Assembly (NCBI RefSeq): GCF_014202645.1
Contig: NZ_JACHHG010000007.1
Span: forward strand, 62,001 to 126,000
Reading direction: 5' to 3'
DNA: 64,000 nt
DNA from: Deinobacterium chartae
GTDB taxonomy: Bacteria > Deinococcota > Deinococci > Deinococcales > Deinococcaceae
This document shows, in pieces, positions 62,219-64,000 of the stretch. The position numbers and the translations under genes are program-made. A model generated the notes under the pieces. That model did not search any database. It had not been told where the DNA came from and worked only from the letters and a program-made list of their open reading frames with translations. Position 1 is the stretch's first letter. Each line of letters begins with the position of its first letter.

Positions 62219-62901
62219 GAGTTGAGTTCCCGGACCGGACTGGGATCGTACATGGCAATCGGTGCGCCGGACAAAGCGCCCTGACGGCGCAGCTGCATCT
62301 CGGTGATCCACGAGGGCAGCGTCTCCCGCACGCGTTCGGCGCTGACCGCCACACGGTCGGCGCGGTCACGCAGCAGATTACGCCCGAAATAGGCGGTAAT
62401 GGCGACGATCAAACCTGCGGCGGTGTTGATCAGCGCCTCGGAGATACCGGTGGCCAGCTGGTTGGGGCTGGGGGCCGCCACGGTGGCGAACACCGCGAAC
62501 GAGCGCACCATGCCGAACACGGTGCCCAACAGACCCAGCAGCGGTGCGATCTGCGCCACGGTACCGAGCGTGCTGATCCCGGCATACAGCCGCTGGTCCT
62601 CGATCAGCATCGCCTCGTTCATCGCGGCCGTGGCCGACTCGGGGCCGGCGGGGGCACGCTCGAGCCCGGCGCGCAACACGTTGGCGGCCGGGGTGCTGAG
62701 GCGGCGCGCCTCGCGCTGAGCGCCAGCAAGGTCTTGCTGCATCAGGGCGGCGTGCACCCGGGTCAAAATCAGCGTCGGATCGGCGGCCAGCTTGGAGAGC
62801 ACCTGGAGCCGCAGCAAGATCAGGTAGACAACGTACAGCGACAGGGCGGCGAGCACCCACAGCAATGGTCCAGCCGCCCACAACATATCCAGGATGTACA
62901 T
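62215..62901 (-). CDS. exbB: ExbB/TolQ/MotA-family proton-channel subunit
   Basis: The 228 residues have three helices (LWAAGPLLWVLAALSLYVVY, QIAPLLGLLGTVFGMVRSFA, ISEALINTAAGLIVAITAYF) and match ExbB/TolQ. The start at 62901 (MYILDMLW) has TGACAAGATA six bases upstream on the minus strand. An upstream in-frame ATG at 62952 is less likely. It heads the exbB-exbD-tonB-like operon. Confidence 0.9.
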   Translation of the reverse strand: MYILDMLWAAGPLLWVLAALSLYVVYLILLRLQVLSKLAADPTLILTRVHAALMQQDLAGAQREARRLSTPAANVLRAGLERAPAGPESATAAMNEAMLIEDQRLYAGISTLGTVAQIAPLLGLLGTVFGMVRSFAVFATVAAPSPNQLATGISEALINTAAGLIVAITAYFGRNLLRDRADRVAVSAERVRETLPSWITEMQLRRQGALSGAPIAMYDPSPVRELNS

Positions 62902-63054
62902 GCCTTTTATCTTGTCACGCGTTTTTTTGCGTCGCGTGAACGGCAAACTCATCTGGCGTCAGGCTCGGGAAAAACGTCTGAGTGCAGTTGCAGGCTCTGG
63001 GCGTTTCTGCTCGATGAACGCCGAACGTGAGAAAGAGCCCGCGCTTTCATGGTC

Positions 63055-63076
63055 GCACCGGCACCGGCACCGGCAC
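63055..63076. repeat. Short tandem repeat CACCGG
   Basis: Three and a half copies of CACCGG lie in the gap between exbB and the riboswitch. Confidence 0.5.
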
Positions 63077-63127
63077 AGCGGCCCCGTGCAAGGTGAGCCC
63101 GCCGCCGTATTCGGGCCGGAAACGGTA

Positions 63128-63262
63128 TAAGCTGAGAGGTGCCGCCCACGCGGCGGCCCAGGGGAAGTCCGGTGAAATTCCGGCACTGTCGCGCAACGGT
63201 CACAGTCCGAACACCTGGATCTGAAGCTCGCTCTCGCGGAAGGGGCAGCCTCGCGCAATACC
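63128..63262 (+). promoter_or_regulatory. Cobalamin riboswitch
   Basis: The leader contains the B12-element core: GGGGAAGTCCGGTGAAATTC and, just after, CGGCACTGTCGCGCAACGGT followed by CACAGTCCGAA. These match the conserved cobalamin aptamer positions. It lies upstream of a btuF-like gene, as expected for control of corrinoid uptake. Confidence 0.88.
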
Positions 63263-63277
63263 ATTGCACCGAAGCAC

Positions 63278-63307
63278 CCGCCGCCCCGCATCCGTGGCGG
63301 TTCTTCT
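63278..63307 (+). terminator. Possible expression-platform hairpin of the riboswitch
   Basis: CCGCC and GGCGG arms near 63278-63300 are followed by TTCTTCT. It could be the intrinsic terminator used when cobalamin is bound. Confidence 0.5.
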
Positions 63308-63333
63308 ATTGACTGCCGCCCACCGAGGTCACC

Positions 63334-64000
63334 ATGAAACGCTTCTTACTCCTGATGACCGCGCTGACCCTGGGCACCCTGCTGCTCCCCGGGGCCTGGG
63401 CCGTCCGCTACCCGCTGACCCTCACCGATGACCTGGGGCGCGAGGTCACCCTGAAGGAGGCGCCGCGCCGGGTGATCTCGCTGCTGCCCTCCACCACCGA
63501 GACCGTGTGCGCGCTCGGCGCCTGCGAACGGCTGATCGGCGTGGACGACTACAGCGACTACCCGCCGCAGGCCGCGCGGCTGCCCAAGTTCGGCGGACTG
63601 TACGACCCTAACATCGAGGCGATCGTGGCGGCCCGGCCGGACCTGGTGCTCATCTCGAAATACGGACGGCTCGAAGAACCGCTGCGGCGGGCCGGCGTTC
63701 CTACCCTGGCAGTGCATCCCGAGCGTTTCGAGGACATTTTCAGCAAGACCACCCTGCTGGGGCGGGTCTTTGACCTCGAGTCCGCGGCCTCGAGGCTCAA
63801 CGCCCGGGTGCGCGCGGACGTGGCCCGGGTCGAGGTGCTGACCCGACACGCGCGGCGGGTCAGCACCTACCTCGAGGTGGACCCCACGCCGTACAGCGTG
63901 GGACCGCAGTCGTTCATGGGCGTGATGATCGAGAAGGCCGGAGGCAGCAACATCGTTCCGGCAGCGCTCGGCGAATTTCCCCGCATCAGCCCCGAGCTGG
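63334..64000 (+). CDS. btuF: Cobalamin ABC-transporter substrate-binding protein (BtuF-like), truncated by the window
   Basis: The ATG at 63334 is preceded by GAGGT. A signal peptide (MKRFLLLMTALTLGTLLLPG) is followed by a class III periplasmic-binding fold: TLTDDLGREVTLKEAPRRV, SLLPSTTETVCALGACERLI, GVDDYSDYPPQA, KFGGLYDPNIEAIVAARPD. This matches the BtuF/HutB/FhuD group. The riboswitch upstream points to a corrinoid ligand. The C-terminal part lies beyond the window; the frame is open to 64000. Confidence 0.88.
   Translation, partial: MKRFLLLMTALTLGTLLLPGAWAVRYPLTLTDDLGREVTLKEAPRRVISLLPSTTETVCALGACERLIGVDDYSDYPPQAARLPKFGGLYDPNIEAIVAARPDLVLISKYGRLEEPLRRAGVPTLAVHPERFEDIFSKTTLLGRVFDLESAASRLNARVRADVARVEVLTRHARRVSTYLEVDPTPYSVGPQSFMGVMIEKAGGSNIVPAALGEFPRISPEL

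Noticed and set aside
63055-63076. CRISPR-like or regulatory role for the CACCGG tandem repeat
   Set aside because: Only 3.5 copies of six bases, no spacers; probably simple sequence.

Overview
The window is GC-rich (roughly two thirds G+C), gene-dense bacterial chromosome that I place in the Deinococcales (Deinococcota). This rests on protein signatures recalled from memory, not on a search. They are an OmpR-type regulator very like DrRRA of Deinococcus radiodurans (49608-50285), a chelatase with a C-terminal four-cysteine motif like DR2241 (56729-58123), a short RNase II (54794-56611), and linked NMN adenylyltransferase-Nudix and nicotinamide phosphoribosyltransferase genes. Many genes also start 5-8 bases after a TAnnnT hexamer with no ribosome binding site, the leaderless arrangement known from Deinococcus. 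The palindrome CTCGAG recurs far above expectation in both strands, in several reading frames and between genes.

Layout. 1-4000: tail of a glycine decarboxylase subunit, a tiny basic protein, an Lrp-like sensor domain with a K+ channel, and a degenerate trehalose-phosphate-synthase-like gene with a PRC-barrel gene. 4000-12300: two-component pair, HD protein, envelope protein, MFS transporter with divergent regulator, alpha/beta hydrolase lacking its serine, M23 peptidase, ferredoxin. 12272-18668: six overlapping minus-strand genes (ATP-grasp, NAD-dependent reductase, metallo-beta-lactamase-fold hydrolase, adenylate-forming enzyme, GNAT-like protein, ketoacyl synthase III) that look like an undescribed biosynthetic operon, with an AraC regulator and azlCD divergent to it. 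20600-24200: membrane proteins, mscL, the main sigma factor. 24600-32300: DUF512 radical SAM protein, phospholipid-type synthase, Nudix, SDR, an AztD-like zinc protein, trmL-ispF, EamA transporter, phosphoesterase. 32400-37300: amidohydrolase, msrA, NAD salvage pair. 37300-45900: winged-helix protein, second two-component pair, lepA, M28 peptidase, a padR-HAAS-lepB operon, a UbiA prenyltransferase. 46000-54700: AddB-like protein, a cyclase with a probable frameshift, the DrRRA-like pair, GrpB, DUF2089 and two envelope-stress-type proteins. 54800-64000: RNase II, DR2241-like chelatase, then a minus-strand ExbB-ExbD-TonB-like operon with two secreted proteins, divergent from a cobalamin riboswitch and a btuF-like gene that runs off the end.

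Functional links. The right end combines a corrinoid/siroheme chelatase, a Ton-type energy-transfer system and a riboswitch-controlled binding protein, which suggests a metal-tetrapyrrole (B12) acquisition neighbourhood. The NAD genes form a two-step nicotinamide-to-NAD route. The 12.3-18.7 kb operon has parts reminiscent of olefin/beta-lactone pathways (thiolase-fold condensing enzyme, NSDHL-like reductase, AMP-forming enzyme) but adds ATP-grasp, GNAT-like and metallo-hydrolase proteins. Several proteins keep a fold while losing catalytic residues (OtsA-like, alpha/beta hydrolase, SDR, AddB-like nuclease domain).
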